A stretch of 64,000 bases of DNA from Burkholderia ubonensis (GTDB taxonomy: Bacteria > Pseudomonadota > Gammaproteobacteria > Burkholderiales > Burkholderiaceae). How positions within the stretch are numbered: position 1 is the stretch's first letter; every line of letters starts with the position of its first letter. Below, piece after piece: positions 35,100 to 43,583 of the stretch. Below the pieces are notes generated by a model. That model worked only from the letters and a program-made list of their open reading frames with translations. It was not told where the DNA came from and searched no databases. Position numbers and translations under genes: made by a program. The stretch is from NCBI RefSeq assembly GCF_902833085.1, contig NZ_CADFEB010000016.1, positions 20,725 through 84,724 on the forward strand. Reading direction: 5' to 3'.

Positions 35100-35705
35100 A
35101 TGCGTCTCTTGCCGTTGTCACTGCTACCGATCGTCATCGCGATCGGCAGCTTCCCGTTGCTCGCTCGCGCTGAGGACGGGGAGCGTCTCGCCCAGCAGCT
35201 CTGTGCCACTTGCCACGGTGCTCGCGGACACAGCGAATCACCCATGTTCCCGCGCTTGAGCGCTCAGACACCGGAATATCTCGCCATGCAGCTCAAGGGC
35301 TTCCGCGAGCACACGCGGGGCGAGACGCATGCGCGCGCGTATATGTGGGGCATCGCGTCGCGGCTCGACGATGTGACGATCGCATCGCTTGCCGACTATT
35401 ACTCGCATCAGCAGCCGGTGCATGGCAACGCAGGCGACGCCGCGCTGATGGCGCGAGGGAAGGATATTTTCGAGCATGGCGCCCCGGACCGGGGCACCCC
35501 GGCATGCGCGTCGTGCCACGGCGCGCAAGGCCAGGGTGCCGGCGTATTTCCGCGGCTTGCGGGACAACACCATAACTACTTGCTTCGGCAGATCGAGTTC
35601 TTCAAGAACGGGACGCGCGCCAATGCCCCCGTCATGACGTCCGTTGCTCACACACTGGATGCCGACGACGCCAAAGCGGTCGCCACATGGCTCGAAGCGC
35701 AGTAG
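35100..35705 (+). CDS. Diheme cytochrome c4-like protein
   Basis: ATG 35100 with AGGAAAGG before it gives 201 residues. A signal peptide (MRLLPLSLLPIVIAIGSFPLLARA) is followed by two c-type heme sites, CATCH near residue 36 and CASCH near residue 138, the two-domain layout of cytochrome c4. Likely distal Met ligands lie in PMFPRLSAQ and APVMTSVAH. It is a periplasmic electron carrier to terminal oxidases. An Anr-like box lies upstream. Confidence 0.88.
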   Translation: MRLLPLSLLPIVIAIGSFPLLARAEDGERLAQQLCATCHGARGHSESPMFPRLSAQTPEYLAMQLKGFREHTRGETHARAYMWGIASRLDDVTIASLADYYSHQQPVHGNAGDAALMARGKDIFEHGAPDRGTPACASCHGAQGQGAGVFPRLAGQHHNYLLRQIEFFKNGTRANAPVMTSVAHTLDADDAKAVATWLEAQ

Positions 35706-35768
35706 TGTTGGCGACGATCCCTGCAAGGATCCGGTCAGCGCAATTCGAGCCAGATGAGAGATTCTGCG

Positions 35769-36845
35769 TCATTTCATGCGGTACCACGCGATGCCGCCGT
35801 TATCGAGTTTCATCTCGGCCTCGCCCCGCTGCAGCAGATAGTTCAGATGCGCAATGCTCTCACCGGTGGCCACCTCCAGTAGATCGGGATCGCGCCCTAT
35901 GGGACGCGAGAACAACTGCGCAAATACGTCAACTGCTCGCCTCGGTTCCCGCAACGCCTCCCGCACGCGATTCAATGCAAGGTGCTGGCTACGCTTCAGA
36001 TAGCCGAGCCGACGGTGGAGCCCGCGAAACGGCTCGTCGTGACCCGGCAAAACCAGGACATCATCGGGTATCTCCCGCCGCATCTTGTCGATTGAATCCA
36101 GCCAGCCGCCCATCGGATCGGCGTCCGGTTCGGTCGGGATGACGGAAACGTTGGGCGAAATACGCGGCAGCACCTGATCGCCCGAAATCAGCAGCTTTAA
36201 TTCAGAACAATGGAAGCACGCATGCTCCGGCGAGTGCCCGGTGCCAACGACGACGCGCCACACGTGATCGCCGATGCGCAGTTCGTCGCCGTCACGCACG
36301 CGCCGATAACTGTCCGGCGGCGCGTACATATACTTGCCGAAGCCGCCGAAGCAAGTGCGGCAGACGTCGATCGCATCTTCGTCCCAGCCTGCCGTTCTAT
36401 AGAAGTTCACGACGTCGTCGGGCATATCGCGACCGACATCGGCCGCGACAACGCGGCACATCAGGTATTCCGTCCGTGTCATCCAGAGCCGGCAGCCGAA
36501 CTTTCGCGTCAGCCATCCTGCCAAGCCACTATGATCCGGGTGCGCGTGCGTGACGAAGACCCGTGTCAGTCCACCCTGCGCCAGCGCACCACCATCGGCG
36601 AAGAGCCCCCGCCATGCCTCTGCGGTGTCGCCGGTCTGCAGTCCGGTGTCAAAAGCCGCCCACCCGTTGCCGTCCCGCACGGCCCACAGATTGACGTGAC
36701 TCATCAGGCTGAGCGGCATCGGCATACGCATCCACGACACCCCGGGCGCAACCTCGCGCGCCGCCCCTGGTACCTCCGCCTCGCCGCACGGGTAATCCAG
36801 AACGGGTCTGGTCTCAACCGGAGTGACCAGGGTGTCGTCGCTCAT
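35769..36845 (-). CDS. MBL-fold metallo-hydrolase
   Basis: ATG 36845 (MSDDTLVTPVETRPVLDYPCGEAEVPGAA) gives 358 residues; ATG 36932 would add 29 residues with no good ribosome site. Metal-binding motifs of the beta-lactamase fold are all present: THAHPDHSGLAGW, GTGHSPEHACF, SGDQVLPRISP and LPGHDEPFRG. A C-terminal helical domain follows. The substrate is unknown; hydrolase or glyoxalase-like roles are possible. An Anr-like box lies 142 bases upstream of the chosen start. Confidence 0.8.
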   Translation of the reverse strand: MSDDTLVTPVETRPVLDYPCGEAEVPGAAREVAPGVSWMRMPMPLSLMSHVNLWAVRDGNGWAAFDTGLQTGDTAEAWRGLFADGGALAQGGLTRVFVTHAHPDHSGLAGWLTRKFGCRLWMTRTEYLMCRVVAADVGRDMPDDVVNFYRTAGWDEDAIDVCRTCFGGFGKYMYAPPDSYRRVRDGDELRIGDHVWRVVVGTGHSPEHACFHCSELKLLISGDQVLPRISPNVSVIPTEPDADPMGGWLDSIDKMRREIPDDVLVLPGHDEPFRGLHRRLGYLKRSQHLALNRVREALREPRRAVDVFAQLFSRPIGRDPDLLEVATGESIAHLNYLLQRGEAEMKLDNGGIAWYRMK

Positions 36846-36986
36846 TTCGGTATCACCGATTGATCGATGCGTGCGGGCTGGATTCAACGTCGGGCTTTGC
36901 GGGACGTTTCCCTCGCCGCACGAGTCGATCAATGCAGTAAATCAAAGCAGCCTCTCGTCAACTTCGACCTTTCAGGCGACCGCATA

Positions 36987-37000
36987 TTGACGTGAATCAA
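36987..37000. promoter_or_regulatory. Anr/Fnr-like box upstream of the MBL hydrolase
   Basis: TTGACGTGAATCAA matches TTGAT-N4-ATCAA at nine of ten defined positions and shares the same C deviation as the box before the cytochrome gene. It lies between the pntB terminator and the hydrolase gene. Confidence 0.58.
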
Positions 37001-37091
37001 GAGATCAGTCCATCGAGCTATCGAGACGGCGCCGAAGCAAACCAGTAGTGCCGGGGTCGCGTGAGCACGCGCCCTCGTCAATTGAAATGCG

Positions 37092-37133
37092 CATCCGCCC
37101 GCAACGCATCATGCAATGCGTTGCGGGCGGATG
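37092..37133 (-). terminator. Very long terminator stem after pntB
   Basis: Two perfect 18-base arms, 37092-37109 and 37116-37133, flank a 6-base loop. On the minus strand the stem follows the pntB stop by 22 bases and is followed by GCGCATTTCAATT, so the U-run is weak but the stem is exceptionally stable. Confidence 0.75.
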
Positions 37134-37154
37134 GCGGATGGCACGTCGCCGCGC

Positions 37155-38567
37155 TCAGGCCTTCAGCACCCCGAAGATCTCGCCCAGCATCGACTTCGCG
37201 TCGCCGAACAACATACGGTTGTTGTCCTTGTAAAAGAGCGGGTTGTCCACGCCGGCATAGCCCGAGGCCATGCTGCGCTTCATCACGATCGAGGTCTTCG
37301 CCTTCCACACTTCCAGCACCGGCATGCCGGCGATCGGGCTCGCCGGGTCGTCCTGCGCCGCCGGGTTCACGATGTCGTTCGCGCCGATCACCATCGACAC
37401 GTCGGCCTCGGGGAAGTCGCCGTTGATCTCGTCCATCTCGAGCACGATGTCGTACGGCACCTTGGCTTCGGCCAGCAGCACGTTCATGTGCCCCGGCATG
37501 CGGCCTGCCACCGGGTGAATCGCAAAGCGCACGTCGACGCCCTTTTCGCGCAGCAGCTTCGTGAGTTCGAACACCGTGTGCTGGGCCTGTGCAACGGCCA
37601 TCCCATAGCCGGGTACGATGATCACGCGCTTCGCTTCGCGCAGCAGCTCGGCCGTCTCCGCCGCGCTCACCGCGACCGCCTCGCCGGCCGGCTGCGCGCC
37701 GCCGCCCGCTGCCGCCGGTGCGCCCGCGCCGCTGCCGAAGCCGCCGGCGATCACGCTGATGAAGTTGCGGTTCATCGCGCGGCACATGATGTACGACAGG
37801 ATCGCACCGGACGAGCCCACCAGCGCGCCGATCACGATCAGCAGGTCGTTGCCGAGCATGAAGCCGGTGGCCGCCGCCGCCCAGCCCGAGTAGCTGTTGA
37901 GCATCGACACCACGACCGGCATGTCGGCGCCGCCGATCGCCATCACCATGTGCACGCCGAACAGCAGCGAGATCACCGTCATCACGACGAGCGGCGTCAT
38001 GCCGTCCTGAATGCTCTCCGCATGCAGGAACGTGCGGCCATAGGCGATCACCACCAGCAGCGCGGCCAGGTTGAGCCAGTGCCGCGCCGGCAGCAGCAGC
38101 GGCTTGCCGCCGATCTTGCCCGACAGCTTGCCGAACGCGACGACCGAGCCCGCGAAGGTCACCGCGCCGATCAGGATGCCGACGTAGATCTCGACTTCGT
38201 GGATGGCCTTCTCGGCGCCGGTGAACTGCACCGACGTATCGATGTAGCTGGCGAAGCCCACCAGGCAGGCCGCGAGGCCGACCAGGCTGTGCATCAGCGC
38301 CACCAGCTCGGGCATCTGCGTCATCTGCACCTTCTTCGCGGCGATGAGGCCGACGGCGCCGCCGACGACCAGCGCAGCGACGACGTACGGAATGCCCTCG
38401 GCCGACACGCGCGGACCGAGCACGGTGGCGAGCACGGCGATCAGCATCCCGATCATGCCGAGCAGGTTGCCGCGCCGCGCGGTCTCGGGATTGGCGAGCC
38501 CGCCGAGGCTGAGGATGAAGAGGATGGCCGCGCCGATGTAGGAGACGGTAGTCAGGTTGGAAGTCAT
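37155..38567 (-). CDS. pntB: NAD(P) transhydrogenase beta subunit
   Basis: The 470-residue protein begins with about nine membrane helices. The soluble NADP(H)-binding domain III follows (about 290-470), with VIIVPGYGMAVAQAQHTVFELTKLL, VRFAIHPVAGRMPGHMNVLLAEA, ANDIVNPAAQDDP and GYAGVDNPLFYKDNNRMLFGDAK. It forms the proton-pumping transhydrogenase with PntA, making NADPH from NADH. It starts 13 bases after pntA and ends before an 18-bp terminator stem. Confidence 0.96.
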   Translation of the reverse strand: MTSNLTTVSYIGAAILFILSLGGLANPETARRGNLLGMIGMLIAVLATVLGPRVSAEGIPYVVAALVVGGAVGLIAAKKVQMTQMPELVALMHSLVGLAACLVGFASYIDTSVQFTGAEKAIHEVEIYVGILIGAVTFAGSVVAFGKLSGKIGGKPLLLPARHWLNLAALLVVIAYGRTFLHAESIQDGMTPLVVMTVISLLFGVHMVMAIGGADMPVVVSMLNSYSGWAAAATGFMLGNDLLIVIGALVGSSGAILSYIMCRAMNRNFISVIAGGFGSGAGAPAAAGGGAQPAGEAVAVSAAETAELLREAKRVIIVPGYGMAVAQAQHTVFELTKLLREKGVDVRFAIHPVAGRMPGHMNVLLAEAKVPYDIVLEMDEINGDFPEADVSMVIGANDIVNPAAQDDPASPIAGMPVLEVWKAKTSIVMKRSMASGYAGVDNPLFYKDNNRMLFGDAKSMLGEIFGVLKA

Positions 38568-38580
38568 GGTTGTCGTCCCC

Positions 38581-40185
38581 TTATTTGCGGAACATCGCCA
38601 GCATGCGCCGCGTGACCGCGAAGCCGCCGAACATGTTGACGGCCGTGAGCGTCAGCGCGCCCACCGCCAGGCCCAGGATCAGCCCCGACGGCCGGTCGCC
38701 CGCGCCGCCTGCCAGTTCGCCCAGCGGAGGCGCGACCTGCACCAGCGCACCGATCGCGATGATCGACGAGATCGCGTTGGTCACGCTCATCAGCGGCGTG
38801 TGCAGCGACGGCGTGACGTTCCAGATCACCATGTAGCCGACGAAGCAGGCCAGCACGAACACCGTGAAGTGCGACAGGAAGCTGGACGGCGCGTACTGGC
38901 CGACCAGCAGGAACGCCAGCGCGCCGAGGCCGAACACGACGGCCAGCGCCTTGGCCGACATCGGCTCGCCGCTGTGGCCGTGACCTTTGGACTTCGCCGG
39001 CGCGGCTGCCGCGGGCGCGGCCGCCTGGGGCTTGGGCGCGACGGCCGCCTGCTTGATCGGCGGCGGCGGCCACGTGACGTTGCCTTCCTTGATCACGGTG
39101 AGGCCGCGGATCGCATCGTCGTCGAAGTCGACGTTGATCGTGCCGTCCTTGGCCTTGCACAGCTCCTCGATCACGCGCAGCAGGTTGGTCGCATACAGCG
39201 TCGACGACTGCCGCGACAGGCGCGATGCGAGATCCGTATAGCCGACGATCGTCACGCCGTGGCGCACCACCGCCTCGCCGGGCACCGTGAGCTCGCAGTT
39301 GCCGCCTTGCTCGGCCGCCATGTCCACGATCACGCTGCCGGGCTTCATCGACTGCACCATCTCGGCGGTGATCAGCTTCGGCGCCGGCTTGCCGGGAATC
39401 AGCGCGGTGGTGATGATGATGTCGGCGTCCTTGGCCTGCTGCGCGTACATCGCGCGCTGCGCCTGCTGGAAGCCTTCGCTCATCACCTTCGCGTAGCCGC
39501 CGCCGCCCGAGCCTTCTTCCTCGTAGTCGACCTTGACGAACTCGCCGCCCAGCGACTTGACCTGATCGGCCACTTCGGCGCGCGTGTCGTTGGCGCGCAC
39601 GATCGCGCCGAGACTGGCCGCGGTGCCGATCGCAGCCAGCCCCGCCACGCCGGCACCGGCGATGAAGACCTTGGCCGGCGGAACCTTGCCGGCGGCGGTG
39701 ACCTGGCCGTTCAGGAAGCGGCCGAACGCATGCGCGGCCTCGATCACCGCGCGGTAGCCGCTGATGCCGGCCATCGACGTGAGCGCATCCATCTTCTGGG
39801 CACGCGACAAGGTGCGCGGCAGCGAATCGATCGCCAGCACCGTGGCCCGCTTGGCGGCCAGCTGCTGCATCAGCTCGGGGTTCTGCGCGGGCCAGACGAA
39901 GCCGATCAGCGTGCCGCCGTCGCGCATCAGCGCCACTTCGTCGCTGCTCGGGGGGCGCACCTTGAACACGATGTCGCTGCCGGACCAAAGTTCGGCGGCT
40001 GAAGCCACGACCTCGGCGCCGGCCGCGTGATAGGCGGCGTCGTCAAAATTCGCGCCGGCACCGGCGCCGCTTTGGACGGCCACCGAAAACCCCAGCTTGA
40101 TCAGTTTCTCGACCACCTCGGGCACGCTCGCCACGCGCCGTTCCCCGGTGGTTGTCTCCAGAGGAATTCCAATCCGTAATGTCAT
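38581..40185 (-). CDS. pntA: NAD(P) transhydrogenase alpha subunit
   Basis: ATG 40185 (MTLRIGIPLETTTGERRVASVPEVVEKL) gives 534 residues; the upstream open frame is not needed. The NAD(H)-binding domain I covers about 1-380 (RDGGTLIGFVWPAQNPELMQQLA; VFIAGAGVAGLAAIGTAASLGAIVRA). An Ala/Pro-rich linker and four membrane helices follow at about 430-530. It is thus the fused alpha form as in E. coli, not the split alpha1/alpha2 form common elsewhere. Confidence 0.96.
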   Translation of the reverse strand: MTLRIGIPLETTTGERRVASVPEVVEKLIKLGFSVAVQSGAGAGANFDDAAYHAAGAEVVASAAELWSGSDIVFKVRPPSSDEVALMRDGGTLIGFVWPAQNPELMQQLAAKRATVLAIDSLPRTLSRAQKMDALTSMAGISGYRAVIEAAHAFGRFLNGQVTAAGKVPPAKVFIAGAGVAGLAAIGTAASLGAIVRANDTRAEVADQVKSLGGEFVKVDYEEEGSGGGGYAKVMSEGFQQAQRAMYAQQAKDADIIITTALIPGKPAPKLITAEMVQSMKPGSVIVDMAAEQGGNCELTVPGEAVVRHGVTIVGYTDLASRLSRQSSTLYATNLLRVIEELCKAKDGTINVDFDDDAIRGLTVIKEGNVTWPPPPIKQAAVAPKPQAAAPAAAAPAKSKGHGHSGEPMSAKALAVVFGLGALAFLLVGQYAPSSFLSHFTVFVLACFVGYMVIWNVTPSLHTPLMSVTNAISSIIAIGALVQVAPPLGELAGGAGDRPSGLILGLAVGALTLTAVNMFGGFAVTRRMLAMFRK

Positions 40186-40541
40186 ATCGTGAATTGTCGG
40201 TTGAGGCCGTCGCAAGAATCCGGGCCTTCGTTTCAAGTTACCGGACTCGAAATGGTCGACGAGGATGATCTCGCTCTCGCGCCGTGCCAACCGGATCAGA
40301 GGTGCCAAGCATATCGAGTGTCGGACTCTTCCTGAAATTTATCTTTTGAATCGATCGGCATTCAATTCGTGAATCCCCTTCCGGGTTGCGCATGACCTGC
40401 GGCGCGACCGCGATCGGGTCATGGGCGCAACTGAAGTCCGGCATGCCCATTCCCATGTAGTAACCGTCACAAGAATCTCACGCCGGACCGTCACCCTACC
40501 AGATTCGAGTGTGGCCGTTGTGTCGTGCGCCCGGAATAGCG
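40186..40541. other. Promoter region of pntAB
   Basis: About 355 bases without a gene. An inverted repeat TTGAAT and ATTCAA with an 8-base spacer lies at 40346-40365, about 160 bases before pntA, in an AT-rich patch that probably holds the promoter. Nothing else was recognised. Confidence 0.45.
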
Positions 40542-40711
40542 TTAAAACCCGATCGACAGGCCACCGCACACGAACAACGTTTGTCCCGTGACGAAGCTCG
40601 CCTGCGGCGAAGTGACGAACGCGACGGCACAAGCCACGTCTTCCGCGGGTCGCGATTCAGAGCCGTGGTGACTTGTGCTTCCGTCCACGCACAACCCATC
40701 TTCACGAACGC
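40542..40711 (-). pseudogene. C-terminal relic of a short-chain dehydrogenase
   Basis: The minus strand reads AEDVACAVAFVTSPQASFVTG and then QTLFVCGGLSIGF before the stop at 40542, the conserved C-terminus of SDR enzymes. Just upstream the likely continuation (AFVKMGCAW) is in another frame, so a frameshift is present, and all earlier parts are missing. It abuts the truncated LysR gene. Confidence 0.65.
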
Positions 40712-40712
40712 T

Positions 40713-41236
40713 TCACGCCGCCAGTCCCGCCGATGAAGCGTCCGCGATATCCGGGTTGAACCGCGTCGTGCAGTTCAGGTCGAGTGCGCGTATCTGCTCG
40801 GTCATGAAGTCGACGAAGGTCCGAATGCGCGTCGGAAGATGTTGCCGGCTGAGATAGCAGATATAGTGGCCGCGATCTTCCGGCACATGGTTCGCCAGCG
40901 CGACAACGAGTTCGTTCGATGCGACGTGGTCGCGTATCTGATAACCCGCCATCTGCGCAATGCCCGATCCGTTCAGAACCGCGCGCAACACCAGATCCGC
41001 GTCGTTGAACGTGAGGCGGGCCGTCGGCAGGTACTTTTGCACGCGGCCGTCGACGTTGAATTCCCATTCGAATACGCGACCGCCGGCAAAACGGAAATTG
41101 ATGCACTCGTGCCGGCCCAATTCCTCCAGGCTCTGCGGGAGGCCATACCTGGCCACATACGACGGCGCCGCGCAGAGCGCCATCTGCATCGGAACCAGTT
41201 GCCGGGCAATGATGCTGGAGTCCTCGATGCGTCCGA
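40713..41236 (-). pseudogene. 5'-truncated LysR regulator
   Basis: From about 41236 to the TGA at 40713 the frame encodes the second half of a LysR effector domain (IGRIEDSSIIARQLVPMQMALCAAPSYVARYGLPQSLEELGRHECINFR ... LSRQHLPTRIRTFVDFMTEQI), about 170 residues. The DNA-binding HTH and first half of the domain are missing: exactly at 41237 the sequence changes into the end of an unrelated SDR gene. The longer open frame upstream only reads that SDR gene in the wrong frame. No start site is evident, so it is a relic. Confidence 0.78.
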
Positions 41237-41980
41237 TCAGGTTCTCGCGAGCCACTGGTCGAGACCGATGCGGCCGAGCCGCGCAGGCCCGAGCGGCACC
41301 AGCGATTTTTCCTCGACGCGGCCGCCGTAGTAGCGGGCGTCGCGATCGGTCACCACCGCGCGCGTGTCGCCGATCGACTTCAGATAGCGCGCGACGATCT
41401 CCGCGAACGGTGCGCGATCCGGGCCCGCGATCTCGACCGTGCCGTTCAGCGGCCCGGCAAGCGCGATCTGCGCGACGAGCACCGCGACGTCTTCCGCGGC
41501 GATCGGCTGGAACAGTCCGTCGCCGATGCGGACCGTGCCGCCCTCCGTGCCGAAATCCGCGATACCGCCGATGAACTCCATGAATTGCGTGGCACGCACG
41601 ATCGTGTACGGCACGCCCGCCGCTTCGATCGCCTGCTCCTGCGCGACCTTGGCCGCGAAATAACCGTTCTCCGGCATCCGGTCGCAGCCGACGATCGACA
41701 GCGCGACGTGATGGCGCACGCCGGCAGCCACTTCGGCCTTGCCGAGATTGCGTGCCGACGTGCGGAAGAAGTCCAGCACCGCCTGCGGTTCCCATGACGG
41801 CGCATTCGCCAGGTCCACGACGACGTCCGCGTCCGTCAATGCGTCGGTCAGGCCTTCGCCCGTGATGGTATTGACGCCGGTGCGCGGCGAGGCGGCAAGC
41901 GCCTGATGGCCCGCTTCGCCGAGCAGCGTGACCACACGCGAGCCGATCAGGCCCGAACCGCCTATGACAACGATCTTCAT
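41237..41980 (-). CDS. NmrA-like NAD(P)-binding SDR protein
   Basis: ATG 41980 with GGAG before it gives 247 residues (MKIVVIGGSGLIGSRVVTLLGEAGH, a GxxGxxG nucleotide site). The atypical SDR features match NAD(P)H-binding NmrA-like proteins, often annotated as redox sensors or quinone-related reductases: SIVGCDRMPENGYFAAKVAQEQAIEAAGVPYTIVRATQFMEF. The stop codon falls at the junction with the LysR relic, so the natural C-terminus may have been changed. It is divergent from the Ohr-like gene across the region that holds the MocR-gene scar. Confidence 0.82.
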   Translation of the reverse strand: MKIVVIGGSGLIGSRVVTLLGEAGHQALAASPRTGVNTITGEGLTDALTDADVVVDLANAPSWEPQAVLDFFRTSARNLGKAEVAAGVRHHVALSIVGCDRMPENGYFAAKVAQEQAIEAAGVPYTIVRATQFMEFIGGIADFGTEGGTVRIGDGLFQPIAAEDVAVLVAQIALAGPLNGTVEIAGPDRAPFAEIVARYLKSIGDTRAVVTDRDARYYGGRVEEKSLVPLGPARLGRIGLDQWLART

Positions 41981-42058
41981 CGCAAAATCTCCTGACGAAA
42001 GGATTTCATTGAACGCGCGACGCATGTGACGGGCGCCGTATCCGATCAAGGCGGTCAT

Positions 42059-42142
42059 GGCCGTCGCATCGCGTGATGCCATTGTGGAAGAATCATGTCC
42101 TATCCATCAGTGCCAAGAATCGTCGATCGGACTGGTCCATGC
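42059..42142 (+). repeat. 84-bp repeat B, MocR leader without the gene
   Basis: It matches 33247-33330 at 79 of 84 positions, ends at the same point just after an ATG, and then departs from the MocR sequence. It lies between the SDR gene and the Ohr-like gene. Confidence 0.9.
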
Positions 42143-42174
42143 CGTGTCTGTTCGCGTCGCTCACGAGACCGTGT

Positions 42175-42224
42175 CAGGGTCCGGATTGGTGTCCAACGGG
42201 AAACATGCAATCGCCCCGGACGGC
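42175..42224 (+). repeat. 50-bp repeat B', MocR trailer without the gene
   Basis: It matches 34879-34928 at 47 of 50 positions. Only 32 bases separate it from the leader repeat here, compared with 1,548 bases in the intact locus, so the coding region is absent. Confidence 0.88.
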
Positions 42225-42405
42225 CATACCGCCGCCATTAGCACTCCTCTAGCATGGAGGCGTCTTTCCCCTGTAGTCGAACTATGAATCGGGCTGCACC
42301 GGAAGATTGCCGTACTCCTCAACGATCGTTCGCTCCGCACCATTTCTCGAAGACGCCGTCTGTCCGGGCAGTGCGGCCCCGCGTCTCTGAATTCGAGCAC
42401 GCATC

Positions 42406-42906
42406 ATGGATCACAAGAAGCTGCAGGCCCCTCCGCTTTCCCTCCTCGACAGGTATCGGGGCCGGGATTTTCAACCTCTTTATACGACGACCGTCACCGT
42501 GTCCGGCGGCGAGACGGGGCACGGCCGCGCATCGGGCGTCGCGAGATCCGACGACGGTCATCTCGTCCTTGATCTGCGATTGCCCGCCGAACTCGGCGGC
42601 CCGGGCGGCGGCACCAATCCCGAGCAGCTCTTTGCCGCCGGCTACGCCGCGTGCTTTCACGGCGCGCTGAGCCTGCTGGCACAACGCGCGCAGATCGACA
42701 TCGGAAAGACGACCGTGGCCGTCGAAGTATCGTTCGGTCGTGATCCGGTCGATGGTGGATATGCGCTGATTGCCAACGTCACCGTCCGCATGCCGGGTGT
42801 CGACCCGCATGTCGCGGAAGGCCTTGTCCGAGACACGGAACGCCTGTGCCCCTATACGAAGATGGCCCGGCAGGGAATCTGCAGTGTCATCGTCGTATCG
42901 GCCTGA
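42406..42906 (+). CDS. Ohr/OsmC-type organic hydroperoxide reductase
   Basis: The 166-residue protein is slightly longer than typical Ohr (about 140) because of an N-terminal extension. Both redox cysteines are in their family contexts: FAAGYAACFHGAL (about Cys83) and LCPYTKMARQG (about Cys147). The catalytic Arg is probably in the GHGRASGVARS stretch. It would reduce organic peroxides using lipoyl or thiol donors in the cytoplasm. It is first of three co-directional redox genes. Confidence 0.85.
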   Translation: MDHKKLQAPPLSLLDRYRGRDFQPLYTTTVTVSGGETGHGRASGVARSDDGHLVLDLRLPAELGGPGGGTNPEQLFAAGYAACFHGALSLLAQRAQIDIGKTTVAVEVSFGRDPVDGGYALIANVTVRMPGVDPHVAEGLVRDTERLCPYTKMARQGICSVIVVSA

Positions 42907-43031
42907 TTGCACGTCGACGATGCGCAGTCGACCGCCGCACCGGCCAGGCGATTGGTGCCGAAGAGACAACACAGTGCGCACGTCCCCGGCACTACTGGCC
43001 CTCGAGGCCCGCGATTACGATGGTTGCCAGG

Positions 43032-43066
43032 CCGGTCCTGCGGTGAATCGTTATGCGCAGGACCGG
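43032..43066 (+). promoter_or_regulatory. Hairpin in the leader of the AhpD-like gene
   Basis: CCGGTCCTGCG (43032-43042) and CGCAGGACCGG (43056-43066) are exact 11-bp arms around a 13-base loop. The structure ends 33 bases before the start codon of the next gene, and no T-run follows. It may be an operator, an mRNA leader structure, or a terminator for the Ohr-like gene. Confidence 0.5.
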
Positions 43067-43099
43067 TAGTACCTCTTCCACTGTTCAGGAGAACGGATC

Positions 43100-43579
43100 A
43101 TGACGCAACGTATCAACTACTTTCAGCAATCGCCGGAACTGACCAAAAAGCTCGTCGGGCTGGACGGGTTGTTTCAGAAAACGACGATCGAGGCGCCGGT
43201 CCGCGAGCTCGTCGAGATTCGGGCATCGCAGCTCAATGGCTGCGCGTTCTGCGTCGACATGCACATCAAGATGGCAAAAATCCACGGTGAGCGCGAACTG
43301 CGCCTTCATCACGTCGCGATCTGGCGCGAGTCGACGCTGTTTTCGCCGCGCGAGCGTGCCGCGCTGGAATGGACCGACGCACTGACCCACCTCCCCTCGC
43401 ATGGCGTGCCGGACGACCTGTACGAACGCGTGCGGGCACACTATTCAGAGAAGGAACTGTCGGATCTCACCGTCCTCGTGGGCGCAATCAATAGCTGGAA
43501 CCGGCTGAATGTCGCATTCCGCATCGTGCCCGGCTCGTTCGACAAGATGTTCGGGCTCGACAAGGCGAACCTGGAGTAA
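43100..43579 (+). CDS. AhpD-like / carboxymuconolactone decarboxylase-family protein
   Basis: The 159-residue protein has the AhpD core ELVEIRASQLNGCAFCVDMHIKMAKIHGE with a CxxC pair (Cys50 and Cys53) and downstream His. This is the redox-active form of the fold, so peroxidase or thiol-reductase activity is more likely than lactone decarboxylation. GGAG lies nine bases before ATG 43100. It is followed by a cupin gene after four bases. Confidence 0.88.
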   Translation: MTQRINYFQQSPELTKKLVGLDGLFQKTTIEAPVRELVEIRASQLNGCAFCVDMHIKMAKIHGERELRLHHVAIWRESTLFSPRERAALEWTDALTHLPSHGVPDDLYERVRAHYSEKELSDLTVLVGAINSWNRLNVAFRIVPGSFDKMFGLDKANLE

Positions 43580-43583
43580 CGAC

